Source: CAWAND01 sp963783335
Lineage (GTDB): Bacteria; Chloroflexota; Anaerolineae; Anaerolineales; E44-bin32
Direction of reading: 5' to 3'
Assembly (NCBI GenBank): GCA_963783335.1
Contig: CAWAND010000004.1
Span: forward strand, 372,001-436,000
Length of the DNA: 64,000 nt
In this document: positions 25,930 to 35,448 of the stretch, in pieces
Numbering within the stretch: position 1 is the stretch's first letter
How the letters are laid out: every line of letters starts with the position of its first letter
Made by a program: the position numbers and the translations under genes
The notes under the pieces: generated by a model
Database searches by the model: none
What the model was told of the DNA's origin: nothing
What the model saw: only the letters and a program-made list of their open reading frames with translations

Positions 25930-27018
25930 TCAGCGGCGGACGAGCATGAACAGGTAGGCGCTCCAGAACAGACTGTAGTTCAAAGCACGCCGGATTCCGA
26001 ACGTCGATGCGAAAAAGACCACAGCCAATACCAGGCCGTTCGCCAGGCGGACAATGCCAAATGGCTCGCGAAAAGTTGAAAACGGCAGGAAGACGATGAC
26101 AGCCGCATTCAGAACGAGGCATATGGTCTCCCCATTCCGATCACCTTGCAGCCACCGGCGAAGTCCTGCCCACAGCCCCCACACCGTCGGAAGCAGCACG
26201 GCCGGCCCAAACAGAAGAAGATAGAGCAGGAAAACGCGGAAGTCGGTCATACCGACCCGCGCCAGGCCCATGAAGGGGATCAGTTCGAATCCAGTTGCCA
26301 TGGCACCACCGCTGCCCACACCGGGCTGGCCGAAGACCAGCCACAGGTAAGCTTGCCACCCCAGCCAAATCATCCCCGGCACGAGCGTCCACATTCTGGC
26401 ACCCGGCGATCGGTCCCGATGGAGCCAGATCGCCAGCACCGCCGCAGCCCAAAATACCAGGGTGGTCTCCTTGGCCAAGGCGGCCAGCGAAAACGCCAAC
26501 GCTGCCACGGCAAACCTGCGGCGCGATAGGGCCAGCCAGGCCGCGGCCGCCAATCCATACGCCAGCGGTTCGTTGAGGTCAAGGGCCACACCGCCGATGA
26601 ATCCCACCCAAAGGCCAAACCCCAAAGCGTATGCAGGAGGTTTGCCCAAGTCCCTGAGGTAGGCCATCACCGCCCACAAACCAAGCGCATACCCCGCGAA
26701 GTTGATCAGAAGGAGACTCCAGCCGATCAGCCTCTCCTGCCCCAACACCAAGAGCCAAGCAAGGCCGGGCAGCAGGATGCGTTGGTACCGATAGGCCGGC
26801 ACATCCAGGTAAACGTCTACGACGTTGGGGTCGGGGATCAGGGCAATGTAGTATGCAAACTGCCCATCGTAGCCCTCGCTGCCGTCCGCGACACCTTCGG
26901 AAAACCGGGTGCCGATCTGTGCCAACCCGGCCGGATTCCAATTCGCCGATGACAGCCGCCATCCTGTGTACAGCAGGGCAACCGCCAATCCAAGTGCCAG
27001 GGGCCAGCGCGATTTCAT
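25930..27018 (-). CDS. Polytopic membrane protein, probable GT-C-type glycosyltransferase
   Basis: 362 residues with about ten hydrophobic helices. After the first helix comes a conserved-looking loop, GYDGQFAYYIALIPDPN, then YRYQRILLPGLAWLL. This DGQFYY-type loop is seen in polyprenyl-linked sugar transferases that build surface glycans. Assignment is by architecture only. ATG 27018 overlaps the stop of the upstream yfhO-like gene (ATGA), with GGAGGG upstream. Last gene of the five-gene membrane operon. Confidence 0.65.
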   Translation of the reverse strand: MKSRWPLALGLAVALLYTGWRLSSANWNPAGLAQIGTRFSEGVADGSEGYDGQFAYYIALIPDPNVVDVYLDVPAYRYQRILLPGLAWLLVLGQERLIGWSLLLINFAGYALGLWAVMAYLRDLGKPPAYALGFGLWVGFIGGVALDLNEPLAYGLAAAAWLALSRRRFAVAALAFSLAALAKETTLVFWAAAVLAIWLHRDRSPGARMWTLVPGMIWLGWQAYLWLVFGQPGVGSGGAMATGFELIPFMGLARVGMTDFRVFLLYLLLFGPAVLLPTVWGLWAGLRRWLQGDRNGETICLVLNAAVIVFLPFSTFREPFGIVRLANGLVLAVVFFASTFGIRRALNYSLFWSAYLFMLVRR

Positions 27019-29316
27019 GCCACCCTCCGTCGACTCCAAATCCAAACGGCCAACGCCACCAGCCCGCCCAGCGCCAGGAGCAATCCAAGCTCTAAGGGCG
27101 TACTGGAGTACGTAAGAGCAATCTCATGATCGCCGGCAGGAACCTTGAGGGCTGAGAGAACATAGTCCGCTGGGAAGAGCTGCGCCGGTTGGCCGTCAAC
27201 GGTGGCCGACCAACCAGGGAACGACATCGCAGAGACAACCAACCATCCACCGGTAACACTCATGCTGCGCAGGCGCAGGGTGTTGGGGTCGCTTGTCTTT
27301 TCGAGCAGCACTCTCCCTGATCCCATTTGGGGCGCGATGATCATCCGCAGCCCGGCCTTCAATGACCACTTCGGCGAACGGGTCGAACCCCGGCTTCAAG
27401 ACGGCCGCCAGCGCCTCGTCCGGTGTGCTGACCTGCATGACCTCACGAACAAACCAGGCGCGACCAGGTGGGCGGCGAAGGTCATACACGGGGCGCCCAT
27501 CAGCATCCAAGCTTGTGGCCGCCAATCCGACATCCAAAGCGTCCAGCCACATGGCCCGCTGCGGTGCCGGCATGTTGGACATCGAATCCATAAAAGCTCG
27601 GTACCTGGCCGGGAGAATGGGGTCGAAGTTGTTGGCCGACGCCAGCCCGGAAAGCATGGACGTATTCGGGAGTCCAGCTTCCAGCACCTGCCCGAAGTCA
27701 GCCGCCCTGTGGAAGGTGTCAAAACGAAACACCGTTGCGAACTTGAACTGATACTCCACCTCGGGGGTCATGTAGAGACGGCTTTCCCTCGGCAGACGTT
27801 GGGCCAGCGTAGAAGCCGGCGAGTACAGGTCCGGCGGGCCGAACGGATTGAGCCCGACGCTTGCCAGGGTGAGATCCATCACCACGACCCCAACCATTAC
27901 TGATTTCCACAGCCTTCCGGGCGTTGCGCGCTTGGTCAGGGCCAAAATGCCGGCTGCTGCCAGCCACACACCGCTCACGGCCGTCGCTGGAATGAGAGTT
28001 GGGTTGACATCTTGCAGCGCAATTGATGCCACCCCCGCGCCGAGGGCCACAGCCACGGCCCCAGCCGTTCCCAACCTGAGCCAGTACAGCCGACGGCCTT
28101 CGGCCACGCCCCACTCGTCTACGCCCAAACCGGCAAGCAAGCTCAAGGCGAAGACCATCCACAGGGTCCATCTCGTCGGCGCCTGGAAGAGCGCAAAGGT
28201 GGGCACATGGTCGTAAAGGAAGGGGAATACGGGCGTGTTCTTTCCCAACGCGATGATGAGAGATATGAAAGCCACGCCAAGGAGAAATCGGACGAGGCGT
28301 GGCTGTCTGCCGCCTCCCCGGATTCCGCGCAGGCTGGCAGCAACTGCCAGACAGAGGGGAAGAACACCGATATAGATGGCATCCTCCCAGAAGTTCCCAT
28401 AACCCCAGTAATTCCCGGCCACCGGCGAGCCAAACATGTCGGGGGCCAGCAACCCGGTCAATCTCCACGGCCAGAAGGAGTAGGTCATGACAAGGTCTCT
28501 GGCGACAGCCGTCGCCCTCTGAGAATGGATCATGTATTCAGCCGTCGGTAGAAGCTGTGGGGCTGCCAGGCAGAAGCTGACAGCAAGGACACCGGCCAAC
28601 CGCCCAGCCACGCGGATCCACATTCGGCGCCCGACCAGCATCGAGGCTCGCCATGCTGTCCACGCCAGGGCCAGCAGCAGCGTGTACCAGGCGACCTGAG
28701 CATGCCCGGCAAGCCATTGGAAGGTGAATGCACCCACAGCCAGCAGGACTGCCCAACGGTCTCGGAAAATGACCTGCCCTCCGGCCTCCTTCCCAGTCAA
28801 TCGATCGACCGCAGCGATAATCCAAGGGACCCAGGCGACGCTTGCGTTGATCGACAGGAACCCACTGCGCGCCACCAAATAGCCGGACAAGCTGAAAGCA
28901 ACGGCCGACACGACGGCCGCAAGCCAGCTTAGGCCGATCCGCCGGGCAAGATAGACCATCCCGGCGCCAGCCCACACAAGATGCAGTGCCACCAGCAAAG
29001 CCTGTCCCCAAGCGACCCCCACCAGAGCCTGTATCCAATTGAACGGATAGAGCAGCGCCGATTGGTAGTTTGCCAGCAGCGGCGCCCCCAATCCGACCAG
29101 TGGATTCCAGAGCGGGAGATGACCCCCAAGCACAGTTGAGAGCGCGAATTGGCGCCAGGGGACAAACTGCAGGATGGGGGTGCCCCAGAACAGGACACGC
29201 CCCTGAATCAGGCCCGGGCCGAAGAGGCAAAAGGGACCCGCCGAGATGGCGATCGCCACCCACCACTTTGTGGACAGACGGCGTGGGAGAGAACGTCCAA
29301 CACGCCGAATTCTCAT
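27015..29316 (-). CDS. YfhO-family membrane protein (second copy), with a single-base frameshift
   Basis: A 766-residue protein after correcting one base near 27351 (a run of three C). The N-terminal part has about twelve helices and the YfhO-like PLWNPLVGLGAPLLANYQSA loop. The C-terminal beta-domain continues in the next frame: GWLVVSAMSFPGWSATVDGQ, ALKVPAGDHEIALTY, then a last helix and RRRVA. YfhO proteins are GT-C-fold enzymes that glycosylate lipoteichoic acid or other surface polymers in Firmicutes. As it stands, the main frame ends 60 codons later in unrelated sequence. Starts in the stop of the upstream gene (ATGA). Confidence 0.8.
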
Positions 29317-30923
29317 TTGCCTGGCCCCAGGTCGGCCATCGTCAAACCCACCCTATAGATCCTTGATTCGGAAGTCGAGATGACAAGTTGAAGCCCAGGC
29401 AGGTCCGACGGCTGCCAGGCCCCTAGCCTCCTCTCCTCCGGCCCGTACCACACGTAGCGGATGCCATGACTGGCCAGGAAGGCTTCCTGGGTCCCAACAT
29501 CCATCAAGCCACCATAGAATGCTTCCACTTGCACGCGCTCGGCCTCAAAATGAGCGCTTTCAGGTCCATGCCCAACCGGCACACGGACATCGGCCCAAGC
29601 GGGAGCGGCATTGGCCACCGGCAGCGATGCCAGAAGGACAGAGCCCTTTGGGGCAACCTTCGAAAGCTCTGTCAGAGCGTAGGCCGTGTCCGCCGGAAGA
29701 AAGGCAGGTTGGGATGGCCAGGCAGCTGTCCGCAAGCCGCCAACCACGAGAATGACGCTGGCAGGCAGGCTGAGGGCCAGGATCCCCATCTTCAGGGGCA
29801 TCTGCCAACGTCGTTCCAATGCCGACAGGCCGATGGCGGCCAGGATCAACCAAGCCACCCAGGACCCCTCAGCCAGTCGGCGTTGCACTGTGACCGGGGC
29901 GTAGACCAGAGCCGGCACAAGAATGACCCAGACCAGCGGCAGGAGCCTTGCCTCAGAAAGTCTGGACGTCATCGACCGCCAGCCGCCTACCAGGGCCGGC
30001 ACAATCACCGCCCCCAAGGCGACCGCGTAGTATCCAATGGGAGGCGCCTCCAATCGGTTTTGTGCGCCCCAGATTCTCAAGTAGGGATCGGAAACGTAGC
30101 TCAATCCCAGGATGGCAATCAGGGGCAGCGCTGGCAACCATGCCTGCACGACCCAACCAGACTCGCGCCTGATCGCCTCCCACGCGCTCATGCGACCTCG
30201 CCTGCCAGCCGCCGACGCCAGAGCCATGCCCCCCATCAACACAGCCGCCGGGACCAGGCCGATTGGCTGTACGAGCGCGAGACCCGAGAACCACAAGCCA
30301 ACGCGCCAGAAGCTTCCCAGGCCGGTGCGCGCTTCAACGTAGGCTGTCAGACCCAGCAGGAGCAGCGCTCGCGCCAGCACCAAATGCGGCAAACCATAGA
30401 AGCCCAGGAACCCGAACGTTTCGGGCGAAATGAAGCTCAGCGGAAGGCCAGATGACAGCGCCTCCGGCCAAATCGCCATAACCAGCCAGCCTAAGCCGCC
30501 CCCGGCTGTCGCCAGCACGGTGATCCATCGCCGCCAGCTCACGGGCAAGACAAACAGGGACACGAAGCTGTAGGTTGCCATCACCCCCAATGGGATCACA
30601 GCCAGCCGAAACAGGTGGTAGAGCAGGACCAGGACGCCATGGGAAGGGAAGAACGTAGCCAGCTTTCCCAACACCAAATAAGGGAGGAAAACAAGCGCCC
30701 CAGCTTGCGGAAACGTGGTGTACGGCGTTTTGAATAACCAGGCGCCCATCGCGCCTGCCCGAAGCTTAGCCACGTAGGAGTTGCCATCATCGACGCCGAA
30801 GACGAATCCAGAGAAGGCCCAGCCCGGATGAGGCGCCAGCACTGCGATGATGTATGGGAGACTGGTGACTACGATCATAACAGCCGCATACCACCAGACC
30901 CATCGGCGTTCGTCGGCCGTCAT
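29313..30923 (-). CDS. Polytopic membrane protein, module A (second copy)
   Basis: 536 residues with about twelve hydrophobic helices and a C-terminal soluble part (about 440-536). It resembles the gene at 33085-34659: both have GFVFGVDDGNSY or GFLINPVDGYSY after the first helix, and both end with a statement such as GIRYVWYGPEERRLG or DVSYVFYGPRERALG. I infer a GT-C-like or sugar-transport function in surface-glycan assembly, without a named family. Both ends overlap neighbours by ATGA. Confidence 0.65.
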   Translation of the reverse strand: MTADERRWVWWYAAVMIVVTSLPYIIAVLAPHPGWAFSGFVFGVDDGNSYVAKLRAGAMGAWLFKTPYTTFPQAGALVFLPYLVLGKLATFFPSHGVLVLLYHLFRLAVIPLGVMATYSFVSLFVLPVSWRRWITVLATAGGGLGWLVMAIWPEALSSGLPLSFISPETFGFLGFYGLPHLVLARALLLLGLTAYVEARTGLGSFWRVGLWFSGLALVQPIGLVPAAVLMGGMALASAAGRRGRMSAWEAIRRESGWVVQAWLPALPLIAILGLSYVSDPYLRIWGAQNRLEAPPIGYYAVALGAVIVPALVGGWRSMTSRLSEARLLPLVWVILVPALVYAPVTVQRRLAEGSWVAWLILAAIGLSALERRWQMPLKMGILALSLPASVILVVGGLRTAAWPSQPAFLPADTAYALTELSKVAPKGSVLLASLPVANAAPAWADVRVPVGHGPESAHFEAERVQVEAFYGGLMDVGTQEAFLASHGIRYVWYGPEERRLGAWQPSDLPGLQLVISTSESRIYRVGLTMADLGPGK

Positions 30924-33088
30924 CTTGGTCTCCAGGCAAACAGCGCCAGCAGCAAACCGAGAAATGACAAACCCGCCCCCACCAGGGCAGGTGCCGGAAT
31001 GAAAGCCATGCGTACCCGGTGGAGCCCCTCCCCAAGAACTACCGACCGCAGTAGACCCCCAGCCGGTTCAAGCGTCTGCCGCACGCCATCCACCGTCACA
31101 TCCCATCCCGGATACGCGATTTCGCTCACCACCAACCGCCCCGGGCCGTTGGCTTCGATTTGGATCTGATTTGGGCTCCAAGACTCGATTTTGGCTTGCG
31201 ATCCCGTGCTGGCAAGATCGAGGCCAGCTCCCTGCTGGACCCAGGCGCGCGGCGCCACATTCTGATTGAAGTAGAAGTACTTCTCCCCCCGGGTCCCTTC
31301 TAGGTCCAGCCCCTGCGCCGACAGCGGATAGCTTGACACCACCCGCTGCACGTTGAGCCAGCCAAGCCGGCGGGTATCAAGCCGCCAGGCCATCTCGGTC
31401 CCCGGATCGCCGCTTGGGAAAGGTGGCAGCGTGACACTGTACTGTTCCGGTTGAAAGCCAACCGCCCGAGCCATGTAATCCCAGTAGGCCTTGAGCTGAA
31501 TCGGGTTGACACCGTCCGCCAGCTGGAGGCCGGCCTCCGCCGCCACATTTTGCGGCACACTGTAGGATGGCGAAAACAAGCGATGGGATGTGGTGGCCCC
31601 TGGTGATCCAAGAGCGGTTGAGCTTGCGTCAGCAGAGACGGAGGGCACAGGACGAGCGGCAATCAGGGTTCCGTCGACGCAGATGAATTCCAAGATCAGC
31701 AAACTCATCCAGAACACACCCATATGCCAACCCCACCGCCGAGGCCGACCAGCGTAGATAACCCCGGCGCCTCCCACGGTTCCCGCAGCGCCGGCCAGGA
31801 GCAGGCTCCAGCGGATCTCTGGTACGCCCCAACTGTTCGCTGCCAGCCCGCCGACCAACCCCAGGCTGGCGAACACTGCCGTCCATGCGAACACGATTCG
31901 TCCAAACCAGGGAGCGGGGCTGGAAGACGCCCCGACGGTGCTCAAGCGCTCAAGCCCAATACCCGCCAGCATGGCGATGCCGGTGATCGACAAGAAAAGA
32001 AAACGCGCCGGCACACGCTGCCACGCCAATCCAGGCACCATTCGGATCAGGATCGGATAGATCGGAGAATGATCGCCCAAAGCCAGGGCCCACCCGCCCA
32101 AGGCCACGAGGCCCCAAAACCGCCATCCGTTGCCGTTCAACAGGACGGCCACCAACGCCAGCGTCAGCCCAGCCAGCCCGACGTAGGTTATCCATTCCGG
32201 CCATCCGCCAAGCTCGGGAATGACAAGGCCAAGCAGGCGCAGCGGCGGCAGGGAGAAAGCGGTGGATTCGGAGGTCGAAAGCGCCTGGCGTGTGCTCAGA
32301 GAGAGAAGCTGCCACATTGGCAGGGCCAGCACGGCCGCTACCAAACCTGCCTGACCCGCCGCCACCAGCCATCCGGCCAGTCGATCACGCAAGACTTGCC
32401 GCATCTTCCAAGACTCAGACAACCAGCGCCGCACGGTCAACGCGCCGCCAAGGAAGATCGCTGGAATGAGCCATCGGGGATCGGCCAGGAAGATCATCCC
32501 CAGCACCGTGCCAATGCGGACCCCCTGCCATATCCGCCGGCTGTCAGCCTGAACCGCATCTTCTTCTGATGCTGAGAGCGCGAGAAGCCACCAGGGAGTC
32601 CATGCCACAGCCATCACGAGTGTGACATGCCCAAGCGCAGCTTGACCGATGAGCTTCGGGGACCCCGAGAAGAGTATTCCAGACGCAAGAGCCGGCCAGA
32701 CGGATAACCCTTCCGATCGGGCCAAACGGTACATGCCCCAGCCCGCCCAAGCCAGGTGCAGCCACACAATCGCATTGAAGGTGATGACCGACGGCCAGAC
32801 GATGGTAGGCCACAGGGGCGGGTACCAAAGTCCAGCCAAGGGGTCGCCGACGGTTGGCATACCCGAGAGGATGGTCGGGTTCCATAGGGGCAGTTGGTGC
32901 CAAGTCGCCAGGGCCTGATGTATGTACTCGGCATTGGGAAGATGCGTGATGAGCAGATCAGAGAAATGACCACCGGGCCAAGCCCATACGGCCTGGGGCG
33001 CGGCCAGAACCCGCCAGAACCAGGCCGCTGGAAGCACGAGCCAGATCCACGGGATCGCCCGATTGGCTCTCCCTGGGGCCATGGTCAT
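30920..33088 (-). CDS. YfhO-like membrane protein (first copy)
   Basis: 722 residues with about twelve helices, the luminal loop LPLWNPTILSGMPTVGDPLA, and a C-terminal beta-domain with LVVSEIAYPGWDVTVDGVRQ and LGEGLHRVRMAFIPAP, then a final helix. Paralogue of the gene at 27015-29316. Known YfhO enzymes add sugars to surface polymers; the acceptor here is unknown. It overlaps both neighbours by 4 bases. The longer start (MTMAPGR) coincides with the overlap. Confidence 0.75.
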   Translation of the reverse strand: MTMAPGRANRAIPWIWLVLPAAWFWRVLAAPQAVWAWPGGHFSDLLITHLPNAEYIHQALATWHQLPLWNPTILSGMPTVGDPLAGLWYPPLWPTIVWPSVITFNAIVWLHLAWAGWGMYRLARSEGLSVWPALASGILFSGSPKLIGQAALGHVTLVMAVAWTPWWLLALSASEEDAVQADSRRIWQGVRIGTVLGMIFLADPRWLIPAIFLGGALTVRRWLSESWKMRQVLRDRLAGWLVAAGQAGLVAAVLALPMWQLLSLSTRQALSTSESTAFSLPPLRLLGLVIPELGGWPEWITYVGLAGLTLALVAVLLNGNGWRFWGLVALGGWALALGDHSPIYPILIRMVPGLAWQRVPARFLFLSITGIAMLAGIGLERLSTVGASSSPAPWFGRIVFAWTAVFASLGLVGGLAANSWGVPEIRWSLLLAGAAGTVGGAGVIYAGRPRRWGWHMGVFWMSLLILEFICVDGTLIAARPVPSVSADASSTALGSPGATTSHRLFSPSYSVPQNVAAEAGLQLADGVNPIQLKAYWDYMARAVGFQPEQYSVTLPPFPSGDPGTEMAWRLDTRRLGWLNVQRVVSSYPLSAQGLDLEGTRGEKYFYFNQNVAPRAWVQQGAGLDLASTGSQAKIESWSPNQIQIEANGPGRLVVSEIAYPGWDVTVDGVRQTLEPAGGLLRSVVLGEGLHRVRMAFIPAPALVGAGLSFLGLLLALFAWRPR

Positions 33089-34659
33089 GGTGCTGCTCCG
33101 GCATAGATTGTCACACCGGCGTCTTCAAAGACCGTGGTGAAGCCTGAAATCCAGAACGGAACCGATCCCAAGGCGCGTTCTCTTGGACCGTAGAAGACAT
33201 AGGAAACATCCCAATCGAGCAGAAGTCGCTCAGCCATGCCTGAAGTGAGCGACCCATCGAACATGGCCTCCAATTGGGAACTCCGGTCGGCAGCTTGGGG
33301 CGTCTCGAAAGGGTGTCCGGCTACAACCCTGACCGGGGCATAAGCAGGTAGGCGTATCCCCGTTTCAGGTGCGGCCAGCACCACCGCCCCGGGTTCAGCA
33401 TGCTCACCAAGCCAGCCAAATGCCCGCGCTTCTCCAACACTCTCTGTGACGAGCGGACTGCCTGAAGCCGCCGAGGCGAGCCCGGCGGCGATGACCAGGC
33501 CATTCGACGGCAGAGACATGATCAGACTGAGCGCGATCAGCGGCCAGGCGGTCCTCTTGGTGTGCTGCCCAACCCATCGGGCCACACCGATCCCCGCCAG
33601 CGCCGCCAACGGAACGAACAACCCCAGGCTGAATCGCCTCTGCAAATTGAACGGGGCGTAGAGCAGGAGACAGTTGACGGTCAGCCAAACAACCAAGAAA
33701 CGGCTGCCTCTATCTTGGAAGACATCCCCCCGGTAGATGGCGTACACGGCCCAGATCAGCACCAGACCAAAGCCCAGGACATAGTCCCAAACAGGCGGTG
33801 ACGGGGTCAGATTCTGGGCGTTCCAGATAGCGAACACCGGATTGGACGTCACCACCCAATAGTCATACACAAGCCACGGGGCCGCACCAAGCGCCACGCC
33901 GACCGTCGATGGCCAGGCCGGCTGGCGAAGCAACATGCGGATGTCAGTCCATTTGCGCTTCCGGCCTCCTTCCCACACCGCCCACACGCCGCCGGCCCCA
34001 ATTAGGGGCACGGCCGCGAACGGCAGCACCATCCCTAAGCCCAGCCCGACCGCCAGTCCGATCGCCATGCGGACCCCCCACCGATCTTCGCTCACAATGG
34101 ATTTCGCTCCCAGAGCGACCAGTGCAACGGCCAGCGGAAAGTGTGGATTTGTGAAACTTGTCACAAATGGGATGGACTCGGGGACCATCAAGTCACTGGC
34201 TTGAATTCCTATGGCAATCGCAAGCCAGCCCAGGCCCGAGCCCGCCAAGACAAAGGCAAACGCCATCAGGCGAGGCAAGCGGTCAAGCAACACCTCGTCC
34301 AGAAAAGCATAGATGGACAGGAACATCAGAAACCCTGCCAGAAGGCGCGCGCCGTGGTAGACCGTCAGCAGGGGGAGGTTCAGGACACCAGCGAGATGGC
34401 CGAGTGCGAGATAGAAGAGAAAGATTCCTGCACTGCCGGAGGGCGCCCCGGCATAGGGCAACGTGAAAGCCCATGCCCCATTCAAGCCTTGCTGCATCTT
34501 GGAGAGATAGCTGTAGCCATCGACCGGGTTGATCAAGAAACCCGAAAAGGTCCTGCCGGCTGGCACCAGACCTGCAGCGGCAACGTAGGGGACGAGAGTA
34601 ATGGATGCCACGCCCGCTGAGGCGAGGCCAATCAGGAGCCATTCTGTGCGAGATTTCAC
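33085..34659 (-). CDS. Polytopic membrane protein, module A (first copy)
   Basis: 524 residues with about twelve helices, then an extracytoplasmic C-terminal part ending DWDVSYVFYGPRERALGSVP and DAGVTIYAGAAP. It is paralogous to the gene at 29313-30923. The start is GTG 34659: the open frame runs on to 35022, but that stretch is antisense to the neighbouring zinc-ribbon gene. A TACAAT box 7 bases upstream suggests a leaderless mRNA. First gene of the five-gene operon. A TGTGA-N6-TCACA palindrome lies inside it at 34150-34165. Confidence 0.68.
   Translation of the reverse strand: MKSRTEWLLIGLASAGVASITLVPYVAAAGLVPAGRTFSGFLINPVDGYSYLSKMQQGLNGAWAFTLPYAGAPSGSAGIFLFYLALGHLAGVLNLPLLTVYHGARLLAGFLMFLSIYAFLDEVLLDRLPRLMAFAFVLAGSGLGWLAIAIGIQASDLMVPESIPFVTSFTNPHFPLAVALVALGAKSIVSEDRWGVRMAIGLAVGLGLGMVLPFAAVPLIGAGGVWAVWEGGRKRKWTDIRMLLRQPAWPSTVGVALGAAPWLVYDYWVVTSNPVFAIWNAQNLTPSPPVWDYVLGFGLVLIWAVYAIYRGDVFQDRGSRFLVVWLTVNCLLLYAPFNLQRRFSLGLFVPLAALAGIGVARWVGQHTKRTAWPLIALSLIMSLPSNGLVIAAGLASAASGSPLVTESVGEARAFGWLGEHAEPGAVVLAAPETGIRLPAYAPVRVVAGHPFETPQAADRSSQLEAMFDGSLTSGMAERLLLDWDVSYVFYGPRERALGSVPFWISGFTTVFEDAGVTIYAGAAP
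34150..34165. promoter_or_regulatory. CRP/FNR-type palindrome inside a coding region
   Basis: TGTGA-N6-TCACA with spacer AACTTG; the symmetry extends to 8-base arms (34147-34168, ATTTGTGA / TCACAAAT). It lies about 500 bases into the first membrane-operon gene, so it may be fortuitous, or act on an internal promoter or as a roadblock. Confidence 0.4.
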
Positions 34660-34666
34660 GATTGTG

Positions 34667-34672
34667 ATTGTA
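34667..34672 (-). promoter_or_regulatory. -10 element of the five-gene membrane operon
   Basis: TACAAT on the minus strand, 7 bases before GTG 34659, with only a weak -35. Divergent from the promoter at 34705-34734. Confidence 0.45.
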
Positions 34673-34704
34673 GACCGAGGCCCCCACTTCCGCCATATGT
34701 ACGG

Positions 34705-34734
34705 TTGCTCCCAAACTCCATCCGCCTCTATAAT
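34705..34734 (+). promoter_or_regulatory. Promoter giving a leaderless zinc-ribbon transcript
   Basis: TTGCTC (34705-34710), an 18-base spacer and consensus TATAAT (34729-34734). The expected transcription start coincides with ATG 34741. Confidence 0.65.
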
Positions 34735-34740
34735 CTTCAC

Positions 34741-35442
34741 ATGAGCCGAACCAGCAGTCTGTACGCCTTGCAGAGGATCGACCTCCGACTGCACGAGATT
34801 GATGCTCGTCAGGAGGAAATCAGCGCTATTCTGGCCGAATCGGAACGCGTGAGCCGGGCACAAGCCGATCTGGACCAAGCGCAGTCGGAATTGGTGGGTA
34901 CGCGGGCTGAAACACACGCCGCGGAAATGGAAGTCGAATCGCAGAAGGCCAAGATCGACCGCAATCAGAAATCTCTGTATGGCGGCAGCGTTCAGAATCC
35001 CAAGGAACTTGAGGATCTGCAACTCAAGTCACAATCTCTCCAGCGCCACTTGGCCACCCTAGAGGACCAACTGTTAGAGGGGATGCTGCAGCTTGAAGAG
35101 GCCGAGGGGAGGTATGACGAGGCCAAAGCGGAGTTGGAAGCGGCGCTGGCGGAGACTGCAGCCCAGCACAAAGACCTGCTGGATGAACGCCAAAAACTGG
35201 GAGCAGAAATCGAGCGCCTGACTACCGAACGCGAGGCCGCTCTGGCGTCGGTGGGCTCAGACGAGCTTGCGCAGTATGAAAAGATCAAGCAGAATGTTGG
35301 CCCAATGGCAATGGCACTTGTCGATGATGGCGTCTGCTCAGCCTGCGGGCTGGCCCTGCCAGGTTCTGAGCAGCAGAAGGTACGCAGCGGTGACGCCCTG
35401 ATCTTGTGCCGCCAGTGCGGGCGGATTCTCTATGCGGGATAG
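34741..35442 (+). CDS. Coiled-coil protein with C4-type zinc ribbon
   Basis: 233 residues. A long coiled coil (about 15-185, Glu/Leu/Lys/Gln-rich) interrupted by SLYGGSVQNPKELEDLQ leads to a C-terminal four-cysteine zinc ribbon, VCSACGLALP and LCRQCGRILYAG. This is the zf-RING_7 / CdsZ-like family found next to YggS/RNase H-type housekeeping genes; a role in translation or RNA handling is suspected. ATG 34741 has no Shine-Dalgarno, in keeping with the leaderless promoter. The NACHT gene follows 6 bases later. Confidence 0.85.
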   Translation: MSRTSSLYALQRIDLRLHEIDARQEEISAILAESERVSRAQADLDQAQSELVGTRAETHAAEMEVESQKAKIDRNQKSLYGGSVQNPKELEDLQLKSQSLQRHLATLEDQLLEGMLQLEEAEGRYDEAKAELEAALAETAAQHKDLLDERQKLGAEIERLTTEREAALASVGSDELAQYEKIKQNVGPMAMALVDDGVCSACGLALPGSEQQKVRSGDALILCRQCGRILYAG

Positions 35443-35448
35443 TGTCTG

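Noticed and set aside
34660..35022. Extension of the first membrane-operon gene to 35022
   Set aside because: The extra stretch is antisense to the zinc-ribbon coding region and has no start signal; GTG 34659 with a -10 box is better.
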